Notes: generated by a model from the sequence alone, not told the origin. DNA of 64,000 bases from Acidobacteriaceae bacterium (GCA_030041045.1 JASHOQ010000048.1:62001-126000), one strand, 5' to 3'; shown: positions 1 through 9,239, counted from the first letter of the stretch. Program-made: numbers and translations.

Positions 1-3
1 TGC

Positions 4-29
4 CCCAGGTCTCGACTCTGAGACCTGGG
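4..29. repeat. Perfect 10-bp inverted repeat at left edge
   Basis: CCCAGGTCTC (4-13) and GAGACCTGGG (20-29) are exact reverse complements around a 6-base loop, followed by AAAA. It could be a terminator of a gene left of the window or one unit of an intergenic hairpin repeat. The flanking gene is not visible, so the role is undecided. Confidence 0.5.
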
Positions 30-49
30 AAAAGCAAATTCCTGTCCTT

Positions 50-264
50 GTCATCCTGAGCGAAGCGGACCGCGTCTCGCGGTCCGCGCAGTCGAAGGAC
101 CCGCAGTCGTGCTTCGGGCACAAACCCAACTCTGTCATCCTGAGCGAGGTCGCCGCAGCAACCGAGTCGAAGGACCTGCAGTTCCCGTCTGGTCCCGCAC
201 AAATCCAAAAATTGTCATCCTGAGCGAGTCCGCCCGAGCGGACGAGTCGAAGGACCCGCAGTTG
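50..264 (+). repeat. Three head-to-tail hairpin repeats (TCATCCTGAGCGA family)
   Basis: Copies lie at about 50-106, 133-184 and 213-264. Each starts GTCATCCTGAGCGA and ends GTCGAAGGACCYGCAG. The centre is a variable palindrome: the first copy has a 10-bp perfect stem (GCGGACCGCG/CGCGGTCCGC) and the third GTCCGC/GCGGAC. The third copy forms the 3' end of the adjacent GIY-YIG reading frame. This looks like a REP/BIME-type intergenic repeat. No transposase is nearby. Confidence 0.85.
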
Positions 265-592
265 CCTTTTCCGCGATCCGTATTCGCGAAGGATCAATCG
301 CATACCACCCCTCGCTCAAATCAGCCCACGCTGGATTGGTCTTCTCAATCAGCGCAATTTTCTTCTCGCGTCTCCATCCCTTTAACTGCTTCTCGCGTGC
401 GATGGCGCCGCCCGGATGACCGAACCGCTCGAACCAGACCAGGCGGTCACAATTGTAGTCTGCCGAGAATCCTTCAAATGTCTTGTCTTTGTGCTGAAAA
501 ACTCTCTTCAGCAAGTCCCCCGTCATGCCGATGTACAGCGTGCGGCTGCGGCTGGCCACCATGTACGTGAAATAGATTCTTCCTTCGCGCAC
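215..592 (-). CDS. GIY-YIG nuclease superfamily protein
   Basis: Small single-domain GIY-YIG protein of the UPF0213/YhbQ-like class. The family core is visible as YFTYMVASRSRTLYIGMTGDL, where TYM and YIG are the two namesake motifs, followed by the conserved Arg in LLKRVFQHK and by a REKQLKGWRREKK helix. The cellular role of these stand-alone proteins is not settled. I chose a GTG start at 592, since family members begin a few residues before the first Tyr motif. The frame is open to a TTG at 628. The last ~17 codons lie in a hairpin repeat (213-264), so the C-terminal tail (GPSTRPLGRTRSG) is repeat-derived and probably not functional. Confidence 0.8.
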   Translation of the reverse strand: MREGRIYFTYMVASRSRTLYIGMTGDLLKRVFQHKDKTFEGFSADYNCDRLVWFERFGHPGGAIAREKQLKGWRREKKIALIEKTNPAWADLSEGWYAIDPSRIRIAEKATAGPSTRPLGRTRSG

Positions 593-692
593 GGCCAACA
601 CTCTACGCTTCAATGTTGACGCCCGCAATCTCCTAATCTATGGCTTCCTTGCGATTCCCAATCAGCCGCAATTTTCAATCAACCACAAGCGC

Positions 693-834
693 CGTCATCC
701 TGAGCGAAGTTTGGCCCGGACACGGGCCAAACGGAGTCGAAGGACCCGCAGCTCCACTTTCGAATGCCCGCATCGCCCCAACCCTGTCATCCTGGGCGAG
801 TCCGCCGCAGCAACCGAGTCGAAGGACCTGCCGT
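693..834 (+). repeat. Two hairpin repeats (TCATCCTGAGCGA family)
   Basis: Copies at about 693-753 and 785-834. The first has a 9-bp perfect stem, TTTGGCCCG/CGGGCCAAA, unlike the stems of its neighbours although the flanks are the same. The second has a degenerate centre shared with the copy at 133-184. The 629-883 stretch holds these repeats and no gene I can support. Confidence 0.8.
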
Positions 835-883
835 GCGTTCGGAGTTTTCGGAATGGCAGGCATAATAGCTTGGCAATTTCCGC

Positions 884-1411
884 ATGGGCAATCACATCAC
901 CGAATATGGCATGATGTCTTGTATCGGCTCACAAATGAGTCCTGCCCATCTCACGCGGTTCATTCCTGGCACTTCTGAGTGGCGTCGCCTCAAGGTGTGG
1001 CGACGCACTCGCCTAAAGATGTTTCTTCGTTCATGGCTGCCCGGGATCTTCGCGCCAGATTACATCCCGACACGTCTATCCCCGGAACACACCAACGACG
1101 ACGTGGAGAGGATCGTTAGAAGAGACTTTCCTACCGCGGAATTCGCGAATGTGATGGCCATTCTCAGCGGGTACGTGGCAAGACTCAACGATAACCCGGC
1201 TACGGTTCGGCTAGCAGCTTTAAGACTGGCGAATGGAAACATTCCACGGCTGCAAGCCTTAATCGAATCAGCCAAGGCGGACTATCGAGATGTCGTGATG
1301 CCTGCCGTCTGCCCCTCTTACTCTCAAATCGGCGCGAACCTTTCCGGGCGCAAGCGACGCAGGATTTTTGAGAGCGAGAGGCAACAGTACGAAGACTGGT
1401 TAAGGCGTTGA
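884..1411 (+). CDS. Conserved hypothetical protein
   Basis: No function is assigned. The C-terminal two thirds match a pattern I recognise from short hypothetical proteins found in many soil bacteria: a helix VRLAALRLANGNIPRL followed by ALIESAKADYRDVV, which argues for a real gene. No signal peptide or membrane segment is visible. The N-terminal ~45 residues are less convincing. ATG codons at 911, 914, 935 and 1019 are alternative starts, and no strong ribosome binding site decides between them. It is isolated between hairpin repeats on both sides, so no operon context helps. Confidence 0.6.
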   Translation: MGNHITEYGMMSCIGSQMSPAHLTRFIPGTSEWRRLKVWRRTRLKMFLRSWLPGIFAPDYIPTRLSPEHTNDDVERIVRRDFPTAEFANVMAILSGYVARLNDNPATVRLAALRLANGNIPRLQALIESAKADYRDVVMPAVCPSYSQIGANLSGRKRRRIFESERQQYEDWLRR

Positions 1412-1469
1412 ACCGTTTCCCGATGGTTCTGACTGTGTCACCGCCAGACGTGACATCCCGAGTAGACAA

Positions 1470-1530
1470 CTGCAGGTCCTTCGACTTCGGTCGCCCGCCA
1501 CGGCGGACGACCTTCGCTCAGGATGACAGC
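1470..1530 (-). repeat. Hairpin repeat (TCATCCTGAGCGA family), inverted copy
   Basis: Read on the minus strand it starts GTCATCCTGAGCGAAG and ends GTCGAAGGACCTGCAG, with an imperfect GTCCGCC-rich centre. It is placed downstream of gpmA. Confidence 0.8.
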
Positions 1531-1582
1531 GTAACCGCAGACCTGCGAATTCGCGATCAAAAAGAGCCGGCTGCGCTCCTGC

Positions 1583-2338
<756 letters not shown>

Positions 2339-2509
2339 TCTCTCCCGGGCGGATTCTCTTTTTCCATCGATGTTTCTTCTCCATTATACGGAGCCTCCTG
2401 TTGCGTTTTGCCTCCGCCGTCCATCCCTTCAGCGTCGCGTGTCCTGATGCTGAACGACGGCTCGCGCTGCGGCACAGCGCCGGCGATGAGAGCGTGAAAT
2501 GCACATGAC

Positions 2510-2535
2510 AAAGGCCTCTCGCTTGAGAGGCCTTT
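2510..2535. terminator. Bidirectional-type hairpin terminator
   Basis: AAAGGCCTCTC and GAGAGGCCTTT form a perfect 11-bp stem with a GCTT tetraloop. It lies just downstream of the minus-strand gene ending at 2558 and upstream of gpmA. The A/T ends give short T runs on either strand, but there is no long T tract. Confidence 0.7.
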
Positions 2536-2557
2536 CGAAATTCCAGCGAAAAACCGC

Positions 2558-3025
2558 TTATCGCGGCCTGAGCGATTTGATCGCCGCCGGCAGGCGCTCT
2601 TCAATAATCCGGGCGCGCTCCGCGGCAATGCCGCCCAGGTAAGAAGGCGCAGGCGTAGCCATCAGCACCAGCGCCAGAGCGATCACGCTGAAGCACAACC
2701 CCGCAACACCGGCCGAAAGTAGCATGTGGTACATGTCGGAGATGTCCAGGCCCAGGACGTTGAAGGCCACATGCTCGAGCGGCTTGATGTGCTTCAACAC
2801 CGCCAAGGCGAAGAGGAAGAAAAGCGCGGCCAGCGACGTGAGCGCGGCCAGCGCCGCGTCCAGGCTGCGATGGAAGTTCTGCCGCGTCTGGCAATGCGCG
2901 CATTCGGCGAGGTGATGCTCGTAATCCCGCCGCATCTCGGGAGAAATGCCGGAGATGTCGTACCGCCAGCTTGCCAGAATGGCGCCTATCACTCGATCCG
3001 TACACCGGGTTCGTGCCATAGCCAT
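2558..3025 (-). CDS. Zinc-finger (zf-HC2-like) membrane protein
   Basis: 155-residue protein with an N-terminal HHLAECAHC motif (about residues 37-45). This is the H-x3-C-x2-C arrangement of the putative zinc finger found in anti-sigma factors. It is followed by two or three hydrophobic segments (LTSLAALFFLFALAVL, MLLSAGVAGLCF, VIALALVLMA) and a basic C-terminal tail. No sigma factor gene is adjacent, so calling it an anti-sigma factor would be unsupported. A membrane-bound zinc-finger regulator is the most that can be said. About 300 bases without a gene (3026-3331) lie upstream; I see nothing specific in them beyond the likely promoter region. Confidence 0.75.
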   Translation of the reverse strand: MAMARTRCTDRVIGAILASWRYDISGISPEMRRDYEHHLAECAHCQTRQNFHRSLDAALAALTSLAALFFLFALAVLKHIKPLEHVAFNVLGLDISDMYHMLLSAGVAGLCFSVIALALVLMATPAPSYLGGIAAERARIIEERLPAAIKSLRPR

Positions 3026-3331
3026 GGAAGCAACTCACTTGAAAAAGGATTAGCGGTTTCGCTATCGAACATTCACGGGCAACGCAGGACCCGCACTTGT
3101 GGGATGCTGGAGATGCAACAAGCGATTCAAGCCGTGTTGTGAGATTCGCTTCTGCCGCGCCACGCGCGCTGCGGTGGATGATGCCAGAGTTTCCTCTTGG
3201 CTGCGTTGACTTTACCACGGCCGCCTCGCTTGGCGGCCCTTGCCGAGCTCGAACCGGGCCCGGTCGGTATCTCGATCGCAAACCCTCCCGGGACTGAGGG
3301 ATACCCTTCGCCCTATTGTAATACCAGTTGC

Positions 3332-4297
3332 TCAGAAAAAAATGGGATCCAGCGGTTCGTGCTGCCGCGCCAGCAGCAGCCGGTTCTGCAGAAGGCTGGC
3401 GCGAGGGGCCAAAGCGCGCTCTGCGGCAACTTGTGCTAATTCAGGAAGATTATTGTTTTCAGATAGATGCGCCAGGATCACATAAGTAGCTTGCCCGTCG
3501 TAGCCGGTGGAAAGAAACTCCGCTGCGGCCTCATTGGAAAGATGTCCGACGCGGGAAAGAACGCGCTGTTTGACGGGCCAGGGATAAGGGCCGTCGCGCA
3601 GCATCTCCAGGTCGTGGTTGGACTCCAGCTGCAGCAGATCCACGCCGTGGAGCTGGGCCTTGACATTGGGCGTGATGTAACCGAGATCGGTGACCAGGGC
3701 CATGCGGATGCCTTCGCTCGCCAGCACAAATCCCACGGGATCGGCTGCGTCATGGGGAATGGTGAAGGGGCTCAGATCGATATCCCCGATGGCGAACGGC
3801 TGTCCAGCCTCAAAGTATTCGACCGCGGGCAGCCAGGTGGGATCGCCCTTGGGCAGCGGCGCGGCTTCGCTCTCCAGGTTCTGCAGTTGCGACTCGCAGA
3901 CAGCCTCGGCTTCTGATTCCGCGTCCGGCTCGCCTTCATCCGCCATGGTCTCCCCCTGGCGCTCGGCCGCCTGCCTGCGGCACTGCTCAAGCCACTCGGC
4001 GTAGGTCATGGTACGGCGAGGCATAAGCCAGCGCATCCAGGCACGGTGCGTGGCCTCGGTAAAGAAAACGGGAATGCCGAGCTTGCGCGCGGTAACGGCG
4101 AGACCGTTGATGTGGTCCTGGTGCTCATGGGTCACCACGATGGCATCGAGCGTGGCCGGATCCTCGCCGGCAAGCCTCATGCGGCGGAAAAGCTCGCGGC
4201 AACTCAGGCCGGCGTCCACCAGAATCCGCGTGCGCCCGCCGGAGACGACGGCGCAATTGCCTTTGGAGCCCGATGCCAGCACCGTGAAGCGGACCAT
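3332..4297 (-). CDS. Metallo-beta-lactamase-fold hydrolase, WalJ/YycJ type
   Basis: Predicted cytoplasmic zinc phosphodiesterase/nuclease of the YycJ (WalJ) group. The opening VRFTVLASGSKGNC and the metal motif THEHQDHINGL (His62, His64, Asp66 and His67 counting from the upstream ATG) are diagnostic, and later ligands are in TDLGY and HLSENNN. The gene opens at 4312 (MYSQG), but I prefer the ATG at 4297 (MVRFTV), matching family starts. At ~321 residues it is longer than the usual ~260. The excess is an acidic, low-complexity insert (roughly residues 105-155, EGEPDAESEAEA) between strands. The partner WalK/WalR system is not in the window. Confidence 0.88.
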   Translation of the reverse strand: MVRFTVLASGSKGNCAVVSGGRTRILVDAGLSCRELFRRMRLAGEDPATLDAIVVTHEHQDHINGLAVTARKLGIPVFFTEATHRAWMRWLMPRRTMTYAEWLEQCRRQAAERQGETMADEGEPDAESEAEAVCESQLQNLESEAAPLPKGDPTWLPAVEYFEAGQPFAIGDIDLSPFTIPHDAADPVGFVLASEGIRMALVTDLGYITPNVKAQLHGVDLLQLESNHDLEMLRDGPYPWPVKQRVLSRVGHLSNEAAAEFLSTGYDGQATYVILAHLSENNNLPELAQVAAERALAPRASLLQNRLLLARQHEPLDPIFF

Positions 4298-4412
4298 TCC
4301 TTGAGAATACAATCAACTCGCCGGTTGGAGAACTTCTCCCCAAGCCGATCCAATTCGCCTCAGTTACCGCTTCGGTTCCCTTGTGCCCGAGCGGCGCGCA
4401 TGGAGCCCGGAC

Positions 4413-4964
4413 ATGAAATCCGGTTCCGTTCTTTCCTTCGTGCTTGCTCTCCTCGCAGCGCCGCCCGCCTGCGTTCAGGCACAGGCTGCCCCGCCGGCGC
4501 CTTCTGAACAAGCGGCTCCCGCTCTTCCCATCGTTTACAGGAATTCGCAGTACGGCTTCTGCTTCCGGCTGCCGGCCAGCTGGAGGGGCTACTCGGTGCT
4601 GACGCGGTCGTGGAGCGGATCGGCGATGGACAATTCCGGCAAATCAATCACAGGGCCGGAGCTGGTTTTGCGCAATCCCAACTGGACCGAAGCCGTTCCC
4701 TGGGAGGACATCCCCATCATGATCTTCACCCCGGCGCAGTGGAAGCATGCGGCCAATGGAGGGTACACATTCGGCGCTGCGCCCATCGGCCCCGGCGAAA
4801 TGGCGCACAACCGGCGCTACGTGTTCGCCCTGCCCGCCCGGTGGAACTTCGATTTGGCCAATGGATTCGAGGAGGCCAACCAACTCATCCAGGACCGAGC
4901 CCTGCAAGCGCCGTGTGCCGTGCCCAGAGCCGGCGCATCCATGAGCGACCCCTCGCTGCAATAG
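4413..4964 (+). CDS. Secreted hypothetical protein
   Basis: Exported protein of unknown function. From the ATG at 4413 the first ~25 residues form a Sec signal peptide (MKSGSV, hydrophobic VLSFVLALLAAPP, cleavage near VQAQA). The ATG at 4383 would place ten polar residues before it and is less likely. The mature part begins with IVYRNSQYGFCFRLPASWRGY, a pattern seen in exported proteins with PsbP/DUF1795-like folds, and ends in a Pro/Ser-rich tail. It diverges from the WalJ-type gene across ~115 bp, so the promoters probably lie between 4298 and 4412. Confidence 0.75.
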   Translation: MKSGSVLSFVLALLAAPPACVQAQAAPPAPSEQAAPALPIVYRNSQYGFCFRLPASWRGYSVLTRSWSGSAMDNSGKSITGPELVLRNPNWTEAVPWEDIPIMIFTPAQWKHAANGGYTFGAAPIGPGEMAHNRRYVFALPARWNFDLANGFEEANQLIQDRALQAPCAVPRAGASMSDPSLQ

Positions 4965-5231
4965 AAGAGCCCCGGAATTCTCCCGCCCGCGCGTGAGAAA
5001 TCCCGGGCGCAAGTTCCGTATTTTCAATCTCTACCTGAGCCTCTCCATGCTCCTTTGTAGGCGCCCGGGACACACATTACCAAGGGACCAATGCACTTGT
5101 TTTGTCGTAACCCGATTGTGCGATTTTCCCATCAACTGTGCGTTGCTAAGATTCCTGCAAATAGATTTTCCGGCGGGCGTTCAGCAAAAAGACCAAGACG
5201 CCGCCGATTTGCATAGATTGGAGTTAGAAGG

Positions 5232-5756
5232 ATGAAAGGAATATTAGTTGTCCTTGGTTGCGGTTTCGGTTACGTAATTTCACGATTCATCCCCGACGGT
5301 CCGCTGGCAGTTTTCTTTCCTCTGATCGTCTCCTACCATCTGCTTCTCGCCGTTCTCGTCGTCACCGCCATGCAGGACAAGGGTCACAAGCTGAACCCGA
5401 TTCCCGCGGCACTGACGCACGCGGCCTTCTTTGTTCTTCTGCTGATCGGGGCCACCGCAGGCGCCATGGTTCCCTATTTCGAGTACCTGCGCTTCCTGCT
5501 TCCGGCTCTGGCGTATGTTGAGCTCCTCGTGCTCTTCCGGGGCAAGAAAGTGCAGTCGGTCGAGCGCGGGGATGCAGCCTCCAACAGCACTGCGGAAGAC
5601 TATGAAGAGTTCATCCATTACATGCGCAGCGGCAATCGCCCGTTTGCCAAGGCGGGGCACACTGTGCGCGACGAATTCAACTCCTGGCTTGCACACCGGG
5701 CGAAGAATCCTCGGGTACCGGCCATCGACACGCCGCAGGAGCGCCCCGCGGCGTAA
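5232..5756 (+). CDS. Membrane protein, paralogue of the gene at 7374-7934
   Basis: Unknown function. The N-terminal ~115 residues hold four hydrophobic segments (for example ILVVLGCGFGYVISRF, LAVFFPLIVSYHLLLAVLVV, AAFFVLLLIGA, FLLPALAYVELLVLF). The cytoplasmic-looking tail has the motif TAEDYEEFIHYM, a basic stretch with RPFAKAG, then VRDEFNSWLAHRAK. The same order of parts occurs in the 7374 gene at similar length, so the two are paralogues. An AGAAGG ribosome binding site lies 5 bases before the ATG. The 4965-5231 gap upstream carries no gene I can support. Confidence 0.85.
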   Translation: MKGILVVLGCGFGYVISRFIPDGPLAVFFPLIVSYHLLLAVLVVTAMQDKGHKLNPIPAALTHAAFFVLLLIGATAGAMVPYFEYLRFLLPALAYVELLVLFRGKKVQSVERGDAASNSTAEDYEEFIHYMRSGNRPFAKAGHTVRDEFNSWLAHRAKNPRVPAIDTPQERPAA

Positions 5757-5828
5757 GCAAGTTTGCCTGCAGCCCCGCGCCGCCTTGGCGAGCGCGGAAG
5801 GCTGAACCAAAATCTCGGGGGAGAACCT

Positions 5829-5861
5829 AGCGGGCGGAGTCCGGTTCGGATTCCGCCCGCT
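5829..5861 (+). terminator. Rho-independent terminator after the 5232 gene
   Basis: AGCGGGCGGA (5829-5838) pairs with TCCGCCCGCT (5852-5861), a perfect 10-bp stem, followed by GGCCGTTTT. It lies between convergent genes 5232(+) and 5911(-). Confidence 0.75.
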
Positions 5862-5910
5862 GGCCGTTTTCAGGCCATGCCTGCTTTTGCCCGTTTCCCT
5901 GCAAAGATCC

Positions 5911-6330
5911 TCATGCCGCTTCGGCGGCTGACGCGTCGTCGCGCTGGAGCTCGCACATCAGGCCGATGGGGTTCTGGTCGGGATCGGCGAGAAACGCCAT
6001 CCACAGATCGTGTTCCGGCATGCGCGCCACTAGGTGGGGTTTCTGCATGAATTCCACGCCCCGGGCCGTCAGGGCCGCGTGGGTCGCGTGAATGTCGTCC
6101 ACGCGGAAATAGATGATCGTGCCTCCGGGCTGCACCGGCCTGCTTGCGGTTCCAATCATGAAGCGGATTGACCCGCACTGAAAAAACGCCATGTTGGGGG
6201 CGTCAAAGAGAAACTTCATTCCCAGCCGATTCCAATAGAAGCTCTTCGACCGCTCCAGGTCGCTGACCGTAATGGCGATCTGGCCAACGGATTCGAGATG
6301 CACGTCGAGTGTCTCGTTTTCCGCGTTCAT
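5911..6330 (-). CDS. Glyoxalase/VOC family protein
   Basis: 139-residue vicinal-oxygen-chelate fold protein. Two babab modules are visible: QIAITVSDLERSKSFYWNRLGM at the start, then IIYFRVDDIHATHAALTARGV, and the closing strand MAFLADPDQNPIGLMCEL ending in the usual Glu ligand. The substrate is unknown; such proteins include glyoxalase I, dioxygenases and resistance proteins. Its ATG overlaps the TGA of the upstream YkgJ-type gene by four bases (ATGA at 6327-6330), so the two are translationally coupled. Confidence 0.88.
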   Translation of the reverse strand: MNAENETLDVHLESVGQIAITVSDLERSKSFYWNRLGMKFLFDAPNMAFFQCGSIRFMIGTASRPVQPGGTIIYFRVDDIHATHAALTARGVEFMQKPHLVARMPEHDLWMAFLADPDQNPIGLMCELQRDDASAAEAA

Positions 6331-7328
6331 GCGTCACTCCTTTCGGGCAAGAAATCGGATGATTGTTCCACGCGCGGATCGGCCGGCGCAGCCGACGCAT
6401 CCTGAGCAAAGCCGCGGAGGAACTCCTGCAACATTTCCGGTGCGGTGCGTTGCGGAAGGTCATTCCCTGCAGGGTGCCCCGCGATCCATTCGTCCAGCAT
6501 AGTCAGCAGGATCAGCTCCACAGGCTGCGCCGCGCCGTTCGTGTCCCAACGGCCCAGGATGCGCGAAAGCATCACCGGCGGCCGGATGCTCACCACCTCT
6601 TTTGTCTGCGGATGCGCGCAATTCTCAGCCGGGGATACGACCAGATACTCGCGGCAGCGCAAAGGACGGATCTCGTGAAGGGTACATCGCTCGTCCTCTA
6701 GAAACGGACACGGGATGCCGAGTGCAAAATACTGCAAACCCGCCTCATGTGCGGTCGCCGTCCCTTTGCCCTGCTGCAGCTGGCGTACAGCCTGGGCAAG
6801 CCCGGACTCCTCAAGCCGCGAAGCTGCCCGGCGGAATCGCTCGCGCAGGACCGTGCGGCGTTCTTCGGGGAGTGCGTCGATCCACTCGGCCAGTGCACGC
6901 GCCTCGACCGGCGTAATGGGCACCGCCTGCCGGCAACAGGCGCCGCAGCCCTCGCGGCAACTTAGTTGCGCACCCACACGGCCGGCGCTCTGCACCGCAA
7001 GATCCGACATGGCGTTCGACAGCTGCTGCAAGACCGGCAACAGCACGGCAGGACGCACTGGTCCTTCCGGCAGCTGAGCGCTGCATTCGATCCGGGCGCC
7101 CTGCACGTCGAGCGCAAATTGAGCGATTCCGAAAGCGGACGTGGGAACCTCCAGGTTGGTCGTGGTCCGGGCCTGGTTCACATGGAGCGCCCATTTCCCG
7201 GCGGGACTTGATGGAAGAGAGATTACCAAAAACCCTTCAGCTGCGTTACCAATGCGGTGCCCCATTCCCCATTCGTGGGAGTTAAAATCACGGGCAATCG
7301 TCTCCTCCGGCCCGTCTGGAGCTTCCAT
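6327..7328 (-). CDS. YkgJ-type cysteine cluster protein
   Basis: Contains the CxxxCxxCC cluster CREGCGACCRQ and a second group, CPFLEDERCTLHEIRPLRCREY. This is the CxBCxs pattern of the YkgJ/zinc-iron-chelating family (PF03692), whose role is not firmly known; metal binding by the eight cysteines is inferred. The N-terminal ~100 residues are less conserved. The frame is open to 7481, but that would overlap the divergent gene at 7374; ATG 7328 (used) or ATG 7265 fits better. It is coupled by ATGA overlap to the VOC protein downstream, so the pair may act together. Confidence 0.8.
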   Translation of the reverse strand: MEAPDGPEETIARDFNSHEWGMGHRIGNAAEGFLVISLPSSPAGKWALHVNQARTTTNLEVPTSAFGIAQFALDVQGARIECSAQLPEGPVRPAVLLPVLQQLSNAMSDLAVQSAGRVGAQLSCREGCGACCRQAVPITPVEARALAEWIDALPEERRTVLRERFRRAASRLEESGLAQAVRQLQQGKGTATAHEAGLQYFALGIPCPFLEDERCTLHEIRPLRCREYLVVSPAENCAHPQTKEVVSIRPPVMLSRILGRWDTNGAAQPVELILLTMLDEWIAGHPAGNDLPQRTAPEMLQEFLRGFAQDASAAPADPRVEQSSDFLPERSDA

Positions 7329-7373
7329 CGACGGGCAACGGTGACGTGATTCGCTGAGAAAGGGGTCGAGCGA

Positions 7374-7934
7374 ATGAGATTCATGGTCGGCGTCATGTGC
7401 GCTTTGGTCGGCATCATCGTCGGGCAGTATCTGCTCGTGGGCACGCCGGCTGTTTACGTCTCCATGCTCCTCTCCTTCCACCTTTATCTGGTTTATCTGG
7501 TGGTGATGGAGAACCGCGAAAAGGGCATGTCGCTGCCCGTCGGCTCAACCCTCCTCACCCACGCTGCCTGCCTGGCCCTCCTCCTGGGCCTGGTCGAGCT
7601 ACGCCACCATCTCACCTTCTTCTGGATCATTCAGTACTTCGTGCCCGCCCTGGCGCCCTTCGAGGCGCAGTGGCTTTTCAGCGGCGGCAGAAGAAAGCCC
7701 GGATTCGAGGAGCCCGCGCCGCAGGTTCCCATGCCCGAGGGAACCGCCGACGACTACGACGAGTTCCTCAAATACCTGTCGCAGGAAAAACGCGCCTTTC
7801 GCAAACCCGGCCGCAGCGTGCGCGAGGAGCACGTGCTGTGGATGGCCGACCGGGTGAAGAAAGAAGCTGCGGCGGCCGCGCAAGCCGCTGCGGCAGCGGC
7901 AAGGCATGGCTCGGCGCAGCCGGCCTCACAATGA
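7374..7934 (+). CDS. Membrane protein, paralogue of the gene at 5232-5756
   Basis: Unknown function. Four hydrophobic segments in the first ~110 residues (VGVMCALVGIIVGQYLLV, VSMLLSFHLYLVYLVVM, AACLALLLGLV, FFWIIQYFVPALAPF). The tail motif GTADDYDEFLKYL, AFRKPG and VREEHVLWMADRVKK aligns directly with the tail of the 5232 gene. It ends in an Ala-rich segment. It is divergent from the YkgJ-type gene, so the ~45-bp gap must hold both promoters or the upstream gene starts later (7265). Confidence 0.85.
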   Translation: MRFMVGVMCALVGIIVGQYLLVGTPAVYVSMLLSFHLYLVYLVVMENREKGMSLPVGSTLLTHAACLALLLGLVELRHHLTFFWIIQYFVPALAPFEAQWLFSGGRRKPGFEEPAPQVPMPEGTADDYDEFLKYLSQEKRAFRKPGRSVREEHVLWMADRVKKEAAAAAQAAAAAARHGSAQPASQ

Positions 7935-7940
7935 GGCGTC

Positions 7941-9239
7941 TTACGCGCTCCTCGGTAGGCCCGCGGGTATATCGATGGAGACCAGCGTGCCCCGGCCGGG
8001 ATTACTGATTACAGTAAATCGCGCCTGATCCCCGTAAAGAACCTCCAGACGCTCGCGCACATTCTTCATGCCGATCCCCGCGCCCGTGCGCTTGAGCGCC
8101 GAGGCAGGCCGCTCGCCGATGCCCACACCGTCGTCGGCCACTTCAATCAACACGCGCTCGCCGGCCAGTTTGCTGCGCAGGGTTACCGTTCCGCCGTGGA
8201 TGCGTGGCTCGAGACCGTGCTTGATGCTGTTCTCAATCAGCGGCTGCAACAAAATGCTGGGAACGAGAATCTCCAGCGTGCGCGGATCGATTTCCTTTTC
8301 CACGCGCAGTTTGTCGGCGCCGAAGCGGACCACCTCGATATCGAGATAATCGTCGGTAAAGCGCAGCTCCTGGCTCAAGGGAACGTAGGTGCCGTGGTCC
8401 TTGAGCAGCGCACGCAGAATGTTCGCCAACTTGACCGTCATCTCGCGCGCCAGCTCCGGCTGGCTGCGCACCAGCGAAGCGATGGAGTTGAGGGTATTGA
8501 AGAGGAAGTGGGGATTGATCTGCCGCTGCAGCGCGTCGAGGCGCGCCTCCAGCACCAGCCGCTTCTGCTCTTCGAGCGAGAGCTCCACGCGCAGCGCATT
8601 CCACACCTTGAGCGCGATGCCCACCACGATGGGCGCGCTGAGCCACACCAGCGCCTGCAGCCAGATTCCGCGCGCCAGCAGGGCAAACAGCCTGTGCGGG
8701 AACTCGCGTGCGATCCAGTCGCGGACCATCTCCAAAGCGACAATGAGAAACAGAAGCAGAATCTGCCGGTCGAAGCGCGGTTCTTTCATGTTGCGGCGAA
8801 TCCAGCGGTAGAGACTGAGATCGATGAGCGGCGTAAATGACCAGATCTCCTCTTTTTCTAGAAATCGGTCAATGAAACCCGCGGCCAACCCGAGAGCGGC
8901 GTCGAACGGGAGCGCCAGGTACTCGCGGTGCAGAATAGCGGGAATCGAGAGCACCATGCCGGCAAACATGGCCCAGCGCGGGCCCACGAGCAGGCCGAGA
9001 AGAATGACGGCCTCAAAGGAGATGTCTGCGGCGTAGAAGTTGGGAACCAGGAAACGGAACCAGACGCCGAGGGTGAGCGGCACCAGGAAAAAGGCAAGCA
9101 GGCCCAGAGTCTGCCCCGGGCGGCGTTTCTCAGCAAACAGAAGGCGGCGGAAGGTGCTGGCGCGCGCCAGCACGCTGGCCACCGAAGCAACCACGCCCAG
9201 CTTGACCAGCAAGGTGATAAGTAGCAGCCGATCCGTCAC
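7941..9239 (-). CDS. Sensor histidine kinase, LytS/YehU type
   Basis: 432-residue membrane kinase. The N-terminal ~210 residues carry six or seven hydrophobic segments, in the style of the 5TM-5TMR_LYT sensor. The His_kinase (PF06580) H-box QINPHFLFNTLNS is near residues 240-252 (His244). It is followed by an N-box in LQPLIENSIKHGLEP and a G-box in DDGVGIG and GIGMKNVRERLEVLYG. Proteins of this class normally phosphorylate a LytTR response regulator; none is encoded on either side, so it is an orphan here. It is convergent with the 7374 gene, with 6 bp between stops. Confidence 0.92.
   Translation of the reverse strand: MTDRLLLITLLVKLGVVASVASVLARASTFRRLLFAEKRRPGQTLGLLAFFLVPLTLGVWFRFLVPNFYAADISFEAVILLGLLVGPRWAMFAGMVLSIPAILHREYLALPFDAALGLAAGFIDRFLEKEEIWSFTPLIDLSLYRWIRRNMKEPRFDRQILLLFLIVALEMVRDWIAREFPHRLFALLARGIWLQALVWLSAPIVVGIALKVWNALRVELSLEEQKRLVLEARLDALQRQINPHFLFNTLNSIASLVRSQPELAREMTVKLANILRALLKDHGTYVPLSQELRFTDDYLDIEVVRFGADKLRVEKEIDPRTLEILVPSILLQPLIENSIKHGLEPRIHGGTVTLRSKLAGERVLIEVADDGVGIGERPASALKRTGAGIGMKNVRERLEVLYGDQARFTVISNPGRGTLVSIDIPAGLPRSA

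Noticed and set aside
7329..7481. N-terminal extension of the YkgJ-type protein
   Set aside because: Overlaps the divergent membrane protein gene at 7374 and has Asp/His-rich composition unlike the rest of the protein.
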